Shown: positions 47,431 through 56,683 of the stretch, piece by piece | How the letters are laid out: the number at the start of each line of letters is the position of its first letter | How positions within the stretch are numbered: the stretch's first letter is position 1 | Notes under the pieces: generated by a model | Told to the model about the DNA's origin: nothing | The model's database searches: none | What the model saw: the letters and a program-made list of their open reading frames with translations, nothing else | Source of the DNA: Streptomyces bobili | GTDB lineage: Bacteria > Actinomycetota > Actinomycetes > Streptomycetales > Streptomycetaceae | DNA: 64,000 bases | Reading direction: 5' to 3' | Assembly (NCBI RefSeq): GCF_002154575.1 | Contig: NZ_MUBA01000067.1 | Span: 1 to 64,000, forward strand | Position numbers and translations under genes: made by a program

Positions 47431-50025
47431 ATGACCGACGAGAACACTCCCGTCAGCCCTGAAGAGGGCGGCGAAATCGCCATGCGCATCGAGCCCGTCG
47501 GGCTCGAGACGGAAATGCAGCGCTCGTACCTCGACTACGCGATGTCCGTCATCGTCTCGCGTGCGCTGCCGGACGTCCGCGACGGCCTCAAGCCCGTCCA
47601 CCGCCGTGTCCTGTACGCCATGTACGACGGCGGCTACCGCCCCGAGCGAGGCTTCTACAAGTGCGCCCGCGTCGTCGGCGACGTCATGGGCAACTACCAC
47701 CCGCACGGCGACTCCTCGATCTACGACGCGCTGGTCCGCCTCGCGCAGTCGTGGTCGATGCGCATGCCGCTCGTGGACTCCAACGGCAACTTCGGCTCGC
47801 CGGGCAACGACCCGGCGGCGGCCATGCGCTACACCGAGTGCAAGATGGCGCCGCTGTCGATGGAGATGGTCCGCGACATCGACGAGGAGACCGTCGACTT
47901 CACGGACAACTACGACGGCCGCTCCCAGGAGCCGACCGTCCTGCCGGCCCGCTTCCCGAACCTGCTGATCAACGGTTCGGCCGGTATCGCGGTCGGCATG
48001 GCGACCAACATCCCCGCGCACAACCTGCGCGAGGTGGCGTCCGGTGCCCAGTGGTACCTGGAGAACCCGGAGGCCTCGCACGAGGAGCTCCTGGACGCGC
48101 TGATCGAGCGCATCAAGGGCCCCGACTTCCCGACCGGCGCCCTCGTCGTCGGCCGCAAGGGCATCGAGGAGGCTTACCGCACGGGCCGTGGCTCCATCAC
48201 CATGCGCGCGGTCGTCGAGGTCGAGGAGATCCAGAACCGCCAGTGCCTGGTGGTCACGGAGCTGCCCTACCAGGTCAACCCGGACAACCTCGCGCAGAAG
48301 ATCGCCGACCTGGTGAAGGACGGCAAGATCGGCGGCATCGCGGACGTCCGTGACGAGACCTCGTCGCGCACGGGCCAGCGCCTGGTGATCGTCCTCAAGC
48401 GCGACGCGGTCGCCAAGGTCGTCCTGAACAACCTGTACAAGCACACCGACCTCCAGACGAACTTCGGCGCCAACATGCTGGCGCTGGTCGACGGTGTGCC
48501 GCGCACGCTGTCCCTGGACGCGTTCATCCGCCACTGGGTGACGCACCAGATCGAGGTCATCGTCCGCCGTACGAAGTTCCGGCTGCGCAAGGCCGAGGAG
48601 CGGGCGCACATCCTGCGCGGCCTGCTGAAGGCCCTGGACGCCATCGACGACGTCATCGCGCTGATCCGGCGCAGCGACACCGTCGACATCGCGCGCACGG
48701 GCCTGATGGAGCTCCTGGAGATCGACGAGATCCAGGCGAATGCCATCCTCGAGATGCAGCTGCGCCGGCTGGCCGCCCTGGAGCGTCAGAAGATCGTCCA
48801 GGAGCACGACGAGCTCCAGGCGAAGATCACCGAGTACAACGCGATCCTCGCCTCGCCGGTCCGGCAGCGCGGCATCGTCAGCGCCGAGCTGGCCGCGATC
48901 GTCGAGAAGTACGGCGACGACCGCAAGACCCAGCTGATCCCCTACGACGGTGACATGTCCATCGAGGACCTCATCGCCGAGGAGGACATCGTCGTCACCG
49001 TCACGCGCGGTGGCTACGTCAAGCGGACCAAGGCCGACGACTACCGGGCGCAGAAGCGCGGTGGCAAGGGCGTACGGGGCGCGAAGCTGAAGGAGGACGA
49101 CATCGTCGACCACTTCTTCGTCTCCACCACGCACCACTGGCTGCTGTTCTTCACCAACAAGGGCCGCGTCTACCGCGCGAAGGCCTACGAGCTGCCCGAC
49201 GCGGGGCGCGACGCGCGTGGACAGCACGTGGCGAACCTGCTGGCCTTCCTGCCGGACGAGTCGATCGCCGAGATCCTCGCGATCCGCGACTACGAGGCGG
49301 CGCCGTACCTGGTCCTGGCCACCAAGGGCGGTCTGGTCAAGAAGACGCCTCTGAAGGATTACGATTCGCCGCGTTCCGGCGGTGTCATCGCGATCAACCT
49401 GCGGGAGCGGGAGGACGGATCCGACGATGAACTGATCGGAGCCGAACTCGTCTCGGCCGATGATGATCTACTGCTGATCAGCAAGAAGGCCCAATCGATC
49501 AGGTTCACCGCGTCGGACGACACTCTGCGCCCGATGGGCCGTGCCACCTCGGGCGTCAAGGGTATGAGTTTCCGTTCGAGCGACGAGCTGCTCTCGATGA
49601 ATGTTGTTCGACCCGGTACGTTCGTGTTCACTGCCACAGACGGTGGGTACGCGAAGCGGACCAACGTCGACGAGTACCGCGTCCAGGGTCGCGGTGGCCT
49701 GGGAATCAAGGCTGCCAAGATCGTGGAGGACCGCGGTTCGCTGGTCGGCGCGCTGATCGTCGAGGAGACGGACGAGATCCTCGCCATCTCGCTGTCCGGC
49801 GGTGTGATTCGTACGCGAGTCAACGAGGTCAGGGAGACGGGCCGTGACACCATGGGCGTCCAACTGATCAACCTGGGCAAGCGCGATGCCGTGGTCGGCA
49901 TCGCACGTAACGCCGAGGCGGGGCGCGAGGCGGTGGAGATCGACGGCGACGTAGCCGTCGAAGAGACCGTCGAGGACGCCGCGACCAGCGGCACGGACGA
50001 GGGTGAGGCGCCCTCGACCGAGTAG
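47431..50025 (+). CDS. gyrA: DNA gyrase subunit A
   Basis: An 864-residue GyrA. The catalytic tyrosine is Tyr134 (MRYTEC). The quinolone region reads PHGDSSIYD with Ser95 and Asp99 in the two main resistance positions, as in sensitive enzymes. The GyrA box QKRGGKG begins at residue 541, ahead of the DNA-wrapping C-terminal pinwheel. The acidic tail ends DEGEAPSTE. Codon use between about 49360 and 49720 is less G/C-rich at third positions than in the rest of the gene. Confidence 0.98.
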   Translation: MTDENTPVSPEEGGEIAMRIEPVGLETEMQRSYLDYAMSVIVSRALPDVRDGLKPVHRRVLYAMYDGGYRPERGFYKCARVVGDVMGNYHPHGDSSIYDALVRLAQSWSMRMPLVDSNGNFGSPGNDPAAAMRYTECKMAPLSMEMVRDIDEETVDFTDNYDGRSQEPTVLPARFPNLLINGSAGIAVGMATNIPAHNLREVASGAQWYLENPEASHEELLDALIERIKGPDFPTGALVVGRKGIEEAYRTGRGSITMRAVVEVEEIQNRQCLVVTELPYQVNPDNLAQKIADLVKDGKIGGIADVRDETSSRTGQRLVIVLKRDAVAKVVLNNLYKHTDLQTNFGANMLALVDGVPRTLSLDAFIRHWVTHQIEVIVRRTKFRLRKAEERAHILRGLLKALDAIDDVIALIRRSDTVDIARTGLMELLEIDEIQANAILEMQLRRLAALERQKIVQEHDELQAKITEYNAILASPVRQRGIVSAELAAIVEKYGDDRKTQLIPYDGDMSIEDLIAEEDIVVTVTRGGYVKRTKADDYRAQKRGGKGVRGAKLKEDDIVDHFFVSTTHHWLLFFTNKGRVYRAKAYELPDAGRDARGQHVANLLAFLPDESIAEILAIRDYEAAPYLVLATKGGLVKKTPLKDYDSPRSGGVIAINLREREDGSDDELIGAELVSADDDLLLISKKAQSIRFTASDDTLRPMGRATSGVKGMSFRSSDELLSMNVVRPGTFVFTATDGGYAKRTNVDEYRVQGRGGLGIKAAKIVEDRGSLVGALIVEETDEILAISLSGGVIRTRVNEVRETGRDTMGVQLINLGKRDAVVGIARNAEAGREAVEIDGDVAVEETVEDAATSGTDEGEAPSTE

Positions 50026-50043
50026 CACGAGGAGTGAGTCATC

Positions 50044-50904
50044 GTGAGCGGAGCCACGGGCGCCGGTTCGGTCGGAACATCGGCCGGCACCTCTGCCGAC
50101 CCTTCGGCCGGTACCTCCACCGGTACGGAAACGGACGGCGGCCGTGGCTCCGCCGCGGTGACCAAGGACGCGCGTACGACCGAGGCGCGGACCACCGACG
50201 GGCGGGGAACCGACGCCCGGACGGCCGACGCGCGCGCGACGGATCCGCACACGACCAACCTCCAGGCGATCAAGTCACCCGCGAAAGACTCGCACTCGCC
50301 CGACACGCATGGATCCCAGGGGGGAACTGTGACGGACACCCGAGGTCCGCAGACCCAGCAGTACGCGGCCGGCACGGGCAAGGCCGGTCCCGAGGCCCAG
50401 CCGGCCTCCCCGCTGCCCGGTGAACGCCAGGGACAGCAGCCCGCCGGGCCCTACCACCCGCCGCAGGCCTACTCGACTCCCGCCCCGGCCGGCGCGGTCC
50501 GCCGACCGCGCACCGGCGCCCGGACCACACCCCGGGTGCGCAAGGCGCGGCTGCGGGTGGCGAAGGCCGACCCGTGGTCGGTGATGAAGGTCAGCTTCCT
50601 GCTCTCCATCGCGCTGGGGATCTGCACGATCATCGCGTCGGCCGTCCTGTGGATGGTCATGGACGCGATGGGCGTCTTCTCGACGGTCGGCGGCACGATC
50701 TCGGAAGCGACCGGTTCCAACGAGTCGAACGGCTTCGACCTCCAGTCCTTCCTCTCCCTGCCCAACGTGCTGCTGTTCACGACGGTCATCGCGGTCATCG
50801 ACGTCGTCCTCGCGACGGCTCTCGCGACGCTCGGCGCGTTCATCTACAACCTCTCCGCGGGCTTCGTGGGCGGCGTCGAGCTGACCCTCGCCGAAGACGA
50901 GTGA
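50044..50904 (+). CDS. DUF3566 membrane protein
   Basis: A 286-residue protein. The first ~175 residues are a Thr/Ala/Gly/Asp-rich disordered cytoplasmic region with repeated TTEARTTDGRGTDART-like units. The DUF3566 domain follows with two membrane helices (about 183-205 and 235-270: FLLSIALGICTIIASAVLWMV, NVLLFTTVIAVIDVVLATALATL). The GTG start at 50044 is 18 bp after gyrA. The gene next to gyrA is conserved through actinobacteria (Rv0007 in mycobacteria), but its function is unknown. Confidence 0.88.
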   Translation: MSGATGAGSVGTSAGTSADPSAGTSTGTETDGGRGSAAVTKDARTTEARTTDGRGTDARTADARATDPHTTNLQAIKSPAKDSHSPDTHGSQGGTVTDTRGPQTQQYAAGTGKAGPEAQPASPLPGERQGQQPAGPYHPPQAYSTPAPAGAVRRPRTGARTTPRVRKARLRVAKADPWSVMKVSFLLSIALGICTIIASAVLWMVMDAMGVFSTVGGTISEATGSNESNGFDLQSFLSLPNVLLFTTVIAVIDVVLATALATLGAFIYNLSAGFVGGVELTLAEDE

Positions 50905-51027
50905 CTTAGCCGTCGGCGTCGTTCCAAACCTTCGCCGAACCTCCGGCGACAACCGATTTTGGGACTGCCCACGTCGTGCGCTAATCTTCAGGGGTCAGCG
51001 CGCGGGACATACACCGCAGAGCGCGGC

Positions 51028-51101
51028 GGGGCTATAGCTCAGTTGGTTAGAGCGCATCCCTGATAAGGATGAGGCCACAGGTTCAAATCCTGTTAGCCCC
51101 A
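51028..51101 (+). tRNA. ileT: tRNA-Ile (GAT)
   Basis: A 74-nt tRNA with acceptor GGGGCTA / TAGCCCC, D-arm AGCTCAGTTGGTTAGAGCG, anticodon loop CTGATAA with GAT at 51062-51064, and T-arm ACAGGTTCAAATCCTGT. The discriminator is A at 51101 and CCA is encoded at 51102-51104. It lies after gyrA and DUF3566, as in mycobacteria. Confidence 0.98.
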
Positions 51102-51108
51102 CCAGTAC

Positions 51109-51140
51109 GAAGGCCCCCAACCATCAGGTTGGGGGCCTTC
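51109..51140 (+). terminator. Terminator after tRNA-Ile
   Basis: A perfect 14-bp stem (51109-51122 with 51127-51140) and an ATCA loop, five bases beyond the encoded CCA. Confidence 0.9.
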
Positions 51141-51563
51141 GGCGTGTGAGCGCGGGGAGTTGCGCGGGATCGGGAGCGGGGCGGCCCCAGAGTCCCGATG
51201 TTCTGGGTGCGGCGGCTGTGGGGCCTGCCGCGGTGAGGGTGCGGCGGCTGTGGGGCCTGCCGCGGTGAGGGTGTGGCGGCCGGGAGGTCGGGCCGGGCGC
51301 TGCGGGGAGCACCCGGGGATGGCTGGGCGCGTCGGCCGGAGGGCCGGAGAGCCGGCGGACCGGCCAGCTTGCGGTGTGTTCGGTGGCCGGCGGACCGGCC
51401 GGCGTGCGGCGGTGTGTTCGGTGGCCGGGTGGGCCGGTTCGGGGGCGGACATGGCGAAGGCCCGGTTGCTCCAGGGGAGCTGCCGGGCCTGCATCGTGCG
51501 GCTGTACGCAAGTTCGCCGTTACGTCGTGATCGTGGTGGGGTGCGGCACGGTGTGCCGGGGTG
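51141..51563. other. Repeat-rich spacer after tRNA-Ile
   Basis: A 423-bp G-rich spacer. It holds a 32-bp tandem repeat (see 51206) and, further on, two imperfect copies of a GGTGTGTTCGGTGGCCGG-type unit (near 51373 and 51412). Open frames across it change composition constantly and none has a ribosome-binding site with a credible protein. Confidence 0.5.
51206..51280. repeat. 32-bp tandem repeat, about 2.3 copies
   Basis: Copies start at 51206, 51238 and (partial, one change) 51270, each beginning GGTGCGGCGGCTGTGGGGCC. The spacing is exactly 32 bp. Confidence 0.85.
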
Positions 51564-51935
51564 TCAGCGCTGCAGGGGTACGGCGGGCTCGGCGGCGGGG
51601 CCGGTCTCGAGGTCGTCGCAGGAGGCCGTGAGGTGGTCGTCCGCTTCCGTCTCGGGGAGCGGGCGGTGGCGACAGCTGGGGGACTTGCCGTGGGCCTCGG
51701 CATGGATGCGCTGCTTCATCGTGGGGGGCAGGGATCGGGCGAGGATCCAGGCCCAGGGTGAGGAGGCCGCCACGTTCGCCGGTACGGCGCTGCCGGTCTC
51801 GCTGCTGTTGCGCATCGGCTCGCTCTGCGCTACCGCCGCCGTGGCGGTGGTGGTGACGAGTCCGAGCGCCGTGCACAGCGCGAGGAAGGCGGTGACGATG
51901 ACGGTCCACAGCTTCATGACCCGGTTGTCGGTCAT
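51564..51935 (-). CDS. Small exported protein, DUF6344-like
   Basis: A 123-residue protein starting MTDNRVMKLWTVIVTAFLALCTALGLVTT, a signal peptide or membrane anchor ending near ATAAVA (about residue 34). A Ser/Pro/Glu-rich exported region with three cysteines follows. The ATG at 51935 has GTGAGGGG upstream. The first 35 residues resemble streptomycete DUF6344 proteins from memory; the rest shows no motif. Function unknown. Confidence 0.65.
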   Translation of the reverse strand: MTDNRVMKLWTVIVTAFLALCTALGLVTTTATAAVAQSEPMRNSSETGSAVPANVAASSPWAWILARSLPPTMKQRIHAEAHGKSPSCRHRPLPETEADDHLTASCDDLETGPAAEPAVPLQR

Positions 51936-52274
51936 GGCCCCTCACTTTCGGGTTGGGCGATTTGCGTACTTTCCTCATGATGTGTATGAGGGACGCGAAG
52001 TGGTGGACCAACGCTCGTGGCGTGGCGTTGTTCCGATGAACACCACCCGGATGGGCGCAAGTGGGCCGATAGCCCCCCGAAGGCGGGCGAAGTCACCGTC
52101 CGTGCGGATGTGATCACCCTCCGATCCGAGGGTCTGATCCTCTGCCGACGGCCGGTCTACTGGGCTGTCGAGGGCGGGAGTTGAGGGGCCGACGCAGGTC
52201 ACCGATCGGTATCGGCCGGTGTGTATAGTCGGGCGCCAGAAGTCCCCTACGTCAAGGAAAGACGAGGTCGCGCG
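51936..52274. other. Spacer with promoter of the DLW-39 gene
   Basis: A 339-bp divergent spacer. A TATAGT at 52224-52229, 46 bp before the DLW-39 start, is a good -10 candidate, but its -35 is unclear. Nothing else is recognised. Confidence 0.4.
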
Positions 52275-52403
52275 GTGAAGAAGCTTCTCCTGGTCGCACT
52301 GGCCGCCATCGGCGGGCTCCTCGTGTACCGCCAGATCCAGGCGGATCGCGCCGAGCAGGATCTGTGGACGGAGGCGACCGACTCCGTGCCCACGGGTTCT
52401 TGA
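52275..52403 (+). CDS. DLW-39 family protein
   Basis: A 42-residue protein: a hydrophobic N-terminal segment (KKLLLVALAAIGGLLVYRQIQ), then an amphipathic stretch containing the family's Asp-Leu-Trp (AEQDLWTEATD). The start is GTG 52275 with GACGAGG upstream. The same tiny gene sits between tRNA-Ile and tRNA-Ala in many actinobacteria, showing selection, but no function is known. Confidence 0.85.
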   Translation: MKKLLLVALAAIGGLLVYRQIQADRAEQDLWTEATDSVPTGS

Positions 52404-52427
52404 GTACCGATACCGAAAACTGATCAG

Positions 52428-52457
52428 ACCCCGGCCGCTCAGCGCGGTCGGGGTTTT
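52428..52457 (+). terminator. Terminator after DLW-39 gene
   Basis: An 11-bp stem with one G-U pair (52428-52438 with 52444-52454), a TCAGC loop and a following TTTT. Confidence 0.85.
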
Positions 52458-52622
52458 GTGTTGCGGGGAATCCCCGACCCGGCTAGAGGCAGTCGCCACG
52501 GATCGAAGGCATCCGTTTCGGACGTTCGTGCGGGATGCGCGGGTGCCCTGTGGGCCGGCAGGGCAGGATGGCCCACGGCCGGGTCCGGACAGGGCCCGTG
52601 CGCGAGGGCGAGGGGGCGTGTG

Positions 52623-53993
52623 ATGGGCCGGCGCAGGGGGTGGGCGACCGCGCTTCGCGAAACCGTGGTGCGGACGGCGGCCGGGCGGATCACCGCGGTG
52701 GCGGCGGCGTTCTGCGTGGCCTCGGCCGGGCTGCCGGGCACCGTGGCCGAGGCCGCCGGTACTGCGGAGGCGCCGCCCTACGCCTTCGACCGGAACGCCC
52801 GCGCCATCACCGCCGCCAAGGGCACGACCGACGCCGTACGCCTGGAGCCGGGCACCACGTACCGCAGTGCTCTCACGGGCCGCGAGAAGGCGTACTACAG
52901 GCTGGAGCTCGACGCCGCGGAGACCTCGTACGTCTCCGTCACCGCCGTCCCGCGCGCGGGCACCACGCTCGCCAGCGGCGACGGCATCACGGTGTCCGTG
53001 CAGAACGCCGACAGCGGCAGCTGCTCCTACGACACCGTGACCGTGGGCGCGTCCAGGGAAGCGCACCCGGTCACGGCCTGGGGGGCGCGGGAGATCCTGG
53101 CCGGCAAGGGGCTGTGCCAGGAAGCCGGCACCTACTTCCTCGTGGTCGAGCGCACCGAGACCGGCACCGAGGACGGACAACCCTGGGAGCTGGAACTCAC
53201 CCCCGTGTCCGAGCCACCGTCAACCGGCACCGGTGCGACGAGCGTGCCCGAGGTGTGGAACTCCGCCACGCCCGCGCCCCTCGTAGAGGAACCCGTGAAC
53301 CGTCCGGGCGGCGCGGGCTTCTCCGACGCGACCGCCGTACGGCAGGGCGTCTGGCGGGACGAGATCGTCCCCGGCCAGACCCTGTTCTACAAGGTGCCCG
53401 TCGACTGGGGACAGCAGCTGTACGCCACCGTCGACCTGGACAGCGCGGGCACCGACTCCGGATTCGTGGTGCCCGCGCTGGACCTGACGGCGTACAACCC
53501 GGTGCGTGCCGAGATCGCCGATACGAGCATCGGCTACGGCGGCACCCAGAAGTCGACCTCCCTGCCGCCCCTGCCACCCGTCCGCCACGTCAACCGGTAC
53601 GCCCCCACCAACCCCACGCAGAGCCTGCGGTTCGCGGGCTTCCACTACCTCGCCGTGTACCTCTCGGCGCACGTCGCGGAACGCTTCGGCGACGGTCCCT
53701 ACGGCGTGAAGCTGCGCGTCCGGATCGACGGGACCGCGCAGGCCGGACCGGCGTACCAGGGCGGATCGGTGCCGGACGGCATGTTCGACACCGGCGCGCG
53801 GGGCGGGCGGAGCACCTCGCCGGGCGATGCGGACGACGCCGCTGGTGGTGGCGACGACGCGATGACGGCGATCGCCGTGGGCGGCCTCGGCACCGGCAGC
53901 GCCCTGCTGCTGGTGCTCGGCGTGTGGACGGTGACGGCCCGGCGCCGCGCCTCCGCTCAGATCCGGGCCAGCGCCCAGAACCCGATGGCATAG
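52623..53993 (+). CDS. Secreted, C-terminally anchored protein, function unknown
   Basis: A 456-residue protein with a signal sequence (RITAVAAAFCVASAGLPGTVAEAAG, about residues 18-45). Two similar beta-rich exported modules follow (TTYRSALTGREKAYYRLELDAAETSYVSVTAV near 78-110, and PGQTLFYKVPVDWGQQLYATVDL near 245-270), a pre-peptidase-domain-like pattern. The C-terminal membrane helix is near 420-440, with a basic tail. The start is ATG 52623 or the adjacent GTG 52620. Its last 37 bp overlap the 3' end of the convergent kinase gene. It may be the substrate or partner of that kinase's pathway; this is only a guess from adjacency. Confidence 0.7.
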   Translation: MGRRRGWATALRETVVRTAAGRITAVAAAFCVASAGLPGTVAEAAGTAEAPPYAFDRNARAITAAKGTTDAVRLEPGTTYRSALTGREKAYYRLELDAAETSYVSVTAVPRAGTTLASGDGITVSVQNADSGSCSYDTVTVGASREAHPVTAWGAREILAGKGLCQEAGTYFLVVERTETGTEDGQPWELELTPVSEPPSTGTGATSVPEVWNSATPAPLVEEPVNRPGGAGFSDATAVRQGVWRDEIVPGQTLFYKVPVDWGQQLYATVDLDSAGTDSGFVVPALDLTAYNPVRAEIADTSIGYGGTQKSTSLPPLPPVRHVNRYAPTNPTQSLRFAGFHYLAVYLSAHVAERFGDGPYGVKLRVRIDGTAQAGPAYQGGSVPDGMFDTGARGGRSTSPGDADDAAGGGDDAMTAIAVGGLGTGSALLLVLGVWTVTARRRASAQIRASAQNPMA

Positions 53994-55522
53994 CAGGCCA
54001 GAGCGAGCAGCAGGAGCGGCAGCGCGACCTTGGCGGGTGGTCCGGGACGCCGGGCCGACCGGGCCCGGCGGTGACCCCCGCGCCGGACGCGTTCCGGCTC
54101 CGCCGAGAGAGGGGGAGCCTGCGCGTCCTGAGCGGTGTACGAAGCGGTGGAGGTCTCGCCGTGCCGCTCGACCGCCGCAGGCCGGGGCGGCAGCACGAAG
54201 GTGGCGTCGCCCGGGGGTACGAGGGCCGGCCGCGGGGCCGTACCCGGGTACAGAGGGGGCGCCAGAGGGAAACTGCCGGCGTCCGACATGGAACGGCCGG
54301 GACCGGCGGACGAGGCCTCCACGGGCTGACGTGGGCCGCGCGCCGAGGAATGCGTGACGTGCCGCGGATCGGAGGACGCCGGTACGGCTTCGACGCCCGT
54401 GCCGCTCGGTACGGCCCCCGTACCCGCCCCCGGCCCGACAGGCTGCACGGGAGCTGCCGCGGAAGGCTGCACCTGGGGCGGTCCCGGCGGCGGGGCCGGA
54501 GTCCCGGACGTCACGGAGGCCGTGCCCGGCCACGCCGGAAGGGGATCCCGGTCCGGCCGGGCGGGTGTCGACCCGCTGGTGTCCTGCCGCAGGGACGTCC
54601 GGCCGAAGGATGCCGGCGTCCCGGCCACTCCCGGCGCCGGCTTCGAGGGTCCCTGCGGACCGAACCCCTCCGGCAGCGGCCCGAGTTGGTCGAATATCTC
54701 GATCTGTTCGTCGTCCGGGCCCGGTTCGGGGAGCAGCTCGACGGCCGCGGCCAGGGCCTTGCGCGCACCCGTGGCCGTGCGGAAGCGAGCCTGTGGGTCC
54801 GGCTGCAGGAGCATGGCCACGACCTGCCACAGCGGCTCGGGAACTCCCTTGGGAGCACCCGGAGTTCCATGCTCCGCGAAGTACTGGAGAAGTGCTTTGG
54901 CGTCCGGCTTGGCACCCTCCAGGAGATACAGGGCGACCAGACCCACGGCGAAGAGGTCGGCGGGGAAGTCGGGCTCGGCGCCCATCATCTGCTCGGGGGC
55001 GAGGTAACCGGGCGTTCCCACCACGAGGTTGGTCTCGGTCAGGCGCGGTTCACCCAGCCGCATCGCGATGCCGAAGTCGGACAGCCGCAGCCGCGGCCTG
55101 GCCGTGCCGGTGGCCTCCAGCAGGATGTTGGCCGGCTTGATGTCACGGTGGACGACGCCTTCCGCGTGGACCGCGGAGAGCCCGGCCAGCAGTTGGTCGA
55201 CGAGGGTGCAGACGAACAGGGGAGGGAGGGGCCCGTAGTCGCCCACGAGGTGGACCAGGGAGCCCCCGGCGACCAGGTCCATGGTGAAGAGGACCTTGTC
55301 GTCGTCGGCGGCCCAGCTGGCGGGGGCGAGGACATGAGGATGGTCGATCCGCAGTGCCTGCTCGCGCACGAAGCGGAGCAGCGCGTGGGCGTCGCTCTGC
55401 TGAAGTACCTTCGCGGCCACATAGCGGCGACGGCGATGGTCCCAGGCACGCCAGACGGCGCCGACCCCTCCGCGCCCGATCGGGTCGGCCAGTTCGTAGC
55501 GTGCGGCGAAGACCTCACCCAT
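53957..55522 (-). CDS. Membrane-anchored Ser/Thr protein kinase (PknB-like)
   Basis: A 521-residue Hanks-type kinase. All catalytic elements are present: glycine loop GRGGVGAVW (16-24), Lys38 (AAKVL), HRDIKPAN with Asp127, DFG with Asp149 and APE in the activation loop GTPGYLAPEQ. After the domain (about 1-265) comes a ~230-residue Pro/Gly/Ser-rich linker, and the protein ends in one membrane helix (VALPLLLLALACYAIGFWALA) with almost nothing outside. It has no PASTA repeats, so it senses something other than muropeptides, if anything. It is distinct from PkaF, expected beyond the right edge. Confidence 0.92.
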   Translation of the reverse strand: MGEVFAARYELADPIGRGGVGAVWRAWDHRRRRYVAAKVLQQSDAHALLRFVREQALRIDHPHVLAPASWAADDDKVLFTMDLVAGGSLVHLVGDYGPLPPLFVCTLVDQLLAGLSAVHAEGVVHRDIKPANILLEATGTARPRLRLSDFGIAMRLGEPRLTETNLVVGTPGYLAPEQMMGAEPDFPADLFAVGLVALYLLEGAKPDAKALLQYFAEHGTPGAPKGVPEPLWQVVAMLLQPDPQARFRTATGARKALAAAVELLPEPGPDDEQIEIFDQLGPLPEGFGPQGPSKPAPGVAGTPASFGRTSLRQDTSGSTPARPDRDPLPAWPGTASVTSGTPAPPPGPPQVQPSAAAPVQPVGPGAGTGAVPSGTGVEAVPASSDPRHVTHSSARGPRQPVEASSAGPGRSMSDAGSFPLAPPLYPGTAPRPALVPPGDATFVLPPRPAAVERHGETSTASYTAQDAQAPPLSAEPERVRRGGHRRARSARRPGPPAKVALPLLLLALACYAIGFWALARI

Positions 55523-55722
55523 GGCGGTGCGTCGCTCCTCCCCCTCGCGAATCCCCCTGCTGTCCCCTCGCTACCCGGTGATGAGTGATACGACCCCCGT
55601 GGCCCGTCACGAACCGGCTCGCGTCATCCCGCGGCGAAGTGCGCCACCCCGGCGCCCCTCGCGGTACCGCACTGTGCCGTCGGCCCGGTCGCCGAACCCC
55701 CTTCGGTCACCGGGCCGGGGGC

Positions 55723-56268
55723 TCAGTTCTGGTGGGACTGGTAGTGCGCCACGGCGTCCGAGGTGCGGCCGGCGCCGTAGACCTTGAGGAACTCTGCCAG
55801 TTCCGGGTGGGTCGGGGCGAGGGTGTCGGCAGCGTCGATGATGTCGCCGGCGGCGGCCACCGAGCGCAGCAGCGACTGGATCTCACGGACGACCCGCTTG
55901 ACCGTGGGCGCACCCGACCCGCTGGTCGTCTGCGTGGTGTTGAGCACCGATCCCCCTTGCGACCGCTTGATCTCGTCCATACGGTCGGTCGCCTCGGCGG
56001 CGCTGACGCTGCCGTCCGCGACCTGGGCCGCCAGCTCCTGCAACAGCTGCACCCGCTGCACGACCGCGGGGTTGCCGATCTTCGCCCGCTGCCCGCTCAT
56101 CAGCTGGGACAGCATCGGTGCCGACAGTCCCAGTACCCCCGCGAGACGAGCCTGGTTGAGACCAAGATCGTCTATGAGCTTACGGAAGAGCGCCCCCAGC
56201 GGCTCCCCGTACCAGTTCCGCTGCAGTTCCCGCGCTCTCGCGGTGGCTTCCTGCTGTGCGGCGTCCAT
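55723..56268 (-). CDS. Helix-turn-helix regulatory protein
   Basis: A 181-residue protein with a Cro/CI-type HTH at about residues 22-65 (LGALFRKLIDDLGLNQARLAGVLGLSAPMLSQLMSGQRAKIGNPAVVQR). A helical region follows, probably for dimerisation. It lies 200 bp upstream of the kinase gene on the same strand. No ligand-binding domain is recognised. The ATG at 56268 has only a weak upstream site. Confidence 0.85.
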   Translation of the reverse strand: MDAAQQEATARARELQRNWYGEPLGALFRKLIDDLGLNQARLAGVLGLSAPMLSQLMSGQRAKIGNPAVVQRVQLLQELAAQVADGSVSAAEATDRMDEIKRSQGGSVLNTTQTTSGSGAPTVKRVVREIQSLLRSVAAAGDIIDAADTLAPTHPELAEFLKVYGAGRTSDAVAHYQSHQN

Positions 56269-56450
56269 GTGCGTCTCCCCATCGCTTCCCCAAGAAACCG
56301 CGGTTCGCTGTAGCGAACCACGCGGAGCATCTTACGGAGAGTGGTCATCCGCGGGGACCCCAATCTTTTTGCGAGATACCGGGGGTGACCCGGTACTGTG
56401 GTCCTCGGCGCCCACCGGGATCGTTTCCTCCGGTCGGCCGCTTCCCGCGA

Positions 56451-56523
56451 GGGGCCTTAGCTCAGTTGGTAGAGCGCTGTCTTTGCATGGCAGATGTCAG
56501 GGGTTCGACTCCCCTAGGCTCCA
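56451..56523 (+). tRNA. alaT: tRNA-Ala (TGC)
   Basis: A 73-nt tRNA: acceptor GGGGCCT / AGGCTCC (one G-U pair), D-arm TAGCTCAGTTGGTAGAGCG, anticodon stem CTGTC/GGCAG with loop TTTGCAT (anticodon TGC at 56484-56486), T-arm AGGGGTTCGACTCCCCT, discriminator A. CCA is not encoded fully (ACAT follows). Confidence 0.98.
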
Positions 56524-56530
56524 CATCGAA

Positions 56531-56570
56531 AGAGCCCCTCCGTCCGGTGACCACCGGACGGAGGGGCTCT
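56531..56570 (+). terminator. Terminator after tRNA-Ala
   Basis: A perfect 18-bp stem (56531-56548 with 56553-56570), a four-base loop and a following TTT. Confidence 0.92.
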
Positions 56571-56611
56571 TTTCTCGAGCTGTGGGGCTGGGGGGCTGGC
56601 CGGCTGTCGGG

Positions 56612-56645
56612 CTGCACGGCTGTTTCACGTGAAACAGCCGTGCAG
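56612..56645. terminator. 34-bp perfect palindrome centred on parS
   Basis: A 17+17 bp perfect palindrome around the parS at 56622. It lies 38 bp beyond the DUF5324 stop codon, so it probably terminates that leftward gene. Confidence 0.7.
56622..56635. promoter_or_regulatory. parS site between tRNA-Ala and DUF5324
   Basis: Perfect GTTTCACGTGAAAC. It is the only perfect parS in the 23 kb of this window to the right of oriC. Confidence 0.95.
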
Positions 56646-56683
56646 GCGTGCAGGTGTGGAGAAGGCGGAGAAAGCGGAGAAGC

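Noticed and set aside
51206-51280. Possible CRISPR array
   Set aside because: The repeats are directly adjacent with no spacers, no palindrome and no cas genes nearby.
51028-51563. Possible integrated element at tRNA-Ile
   Set aside because: I see no second copy of the tRNA 3' end, no integrase and no excision gene, and the conserved gene order continues on both sides.
51083-51703. Minus-strand frame over the repeat region and tRNA-Ile end
   Set aside because: It runs through the tRNA terminator and is Pro/Arg/Ser-only. The DUF6344-like frame beside it is the credible gene.
52535-55588. 1017-codon plus-strand frame
   Set aside because: It runs across the secreted-protein gene in another frame and then opposite the kinase gene. 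The translation is Arg/Gly/Pro-rich with no domain; both real genes show clear motifs.
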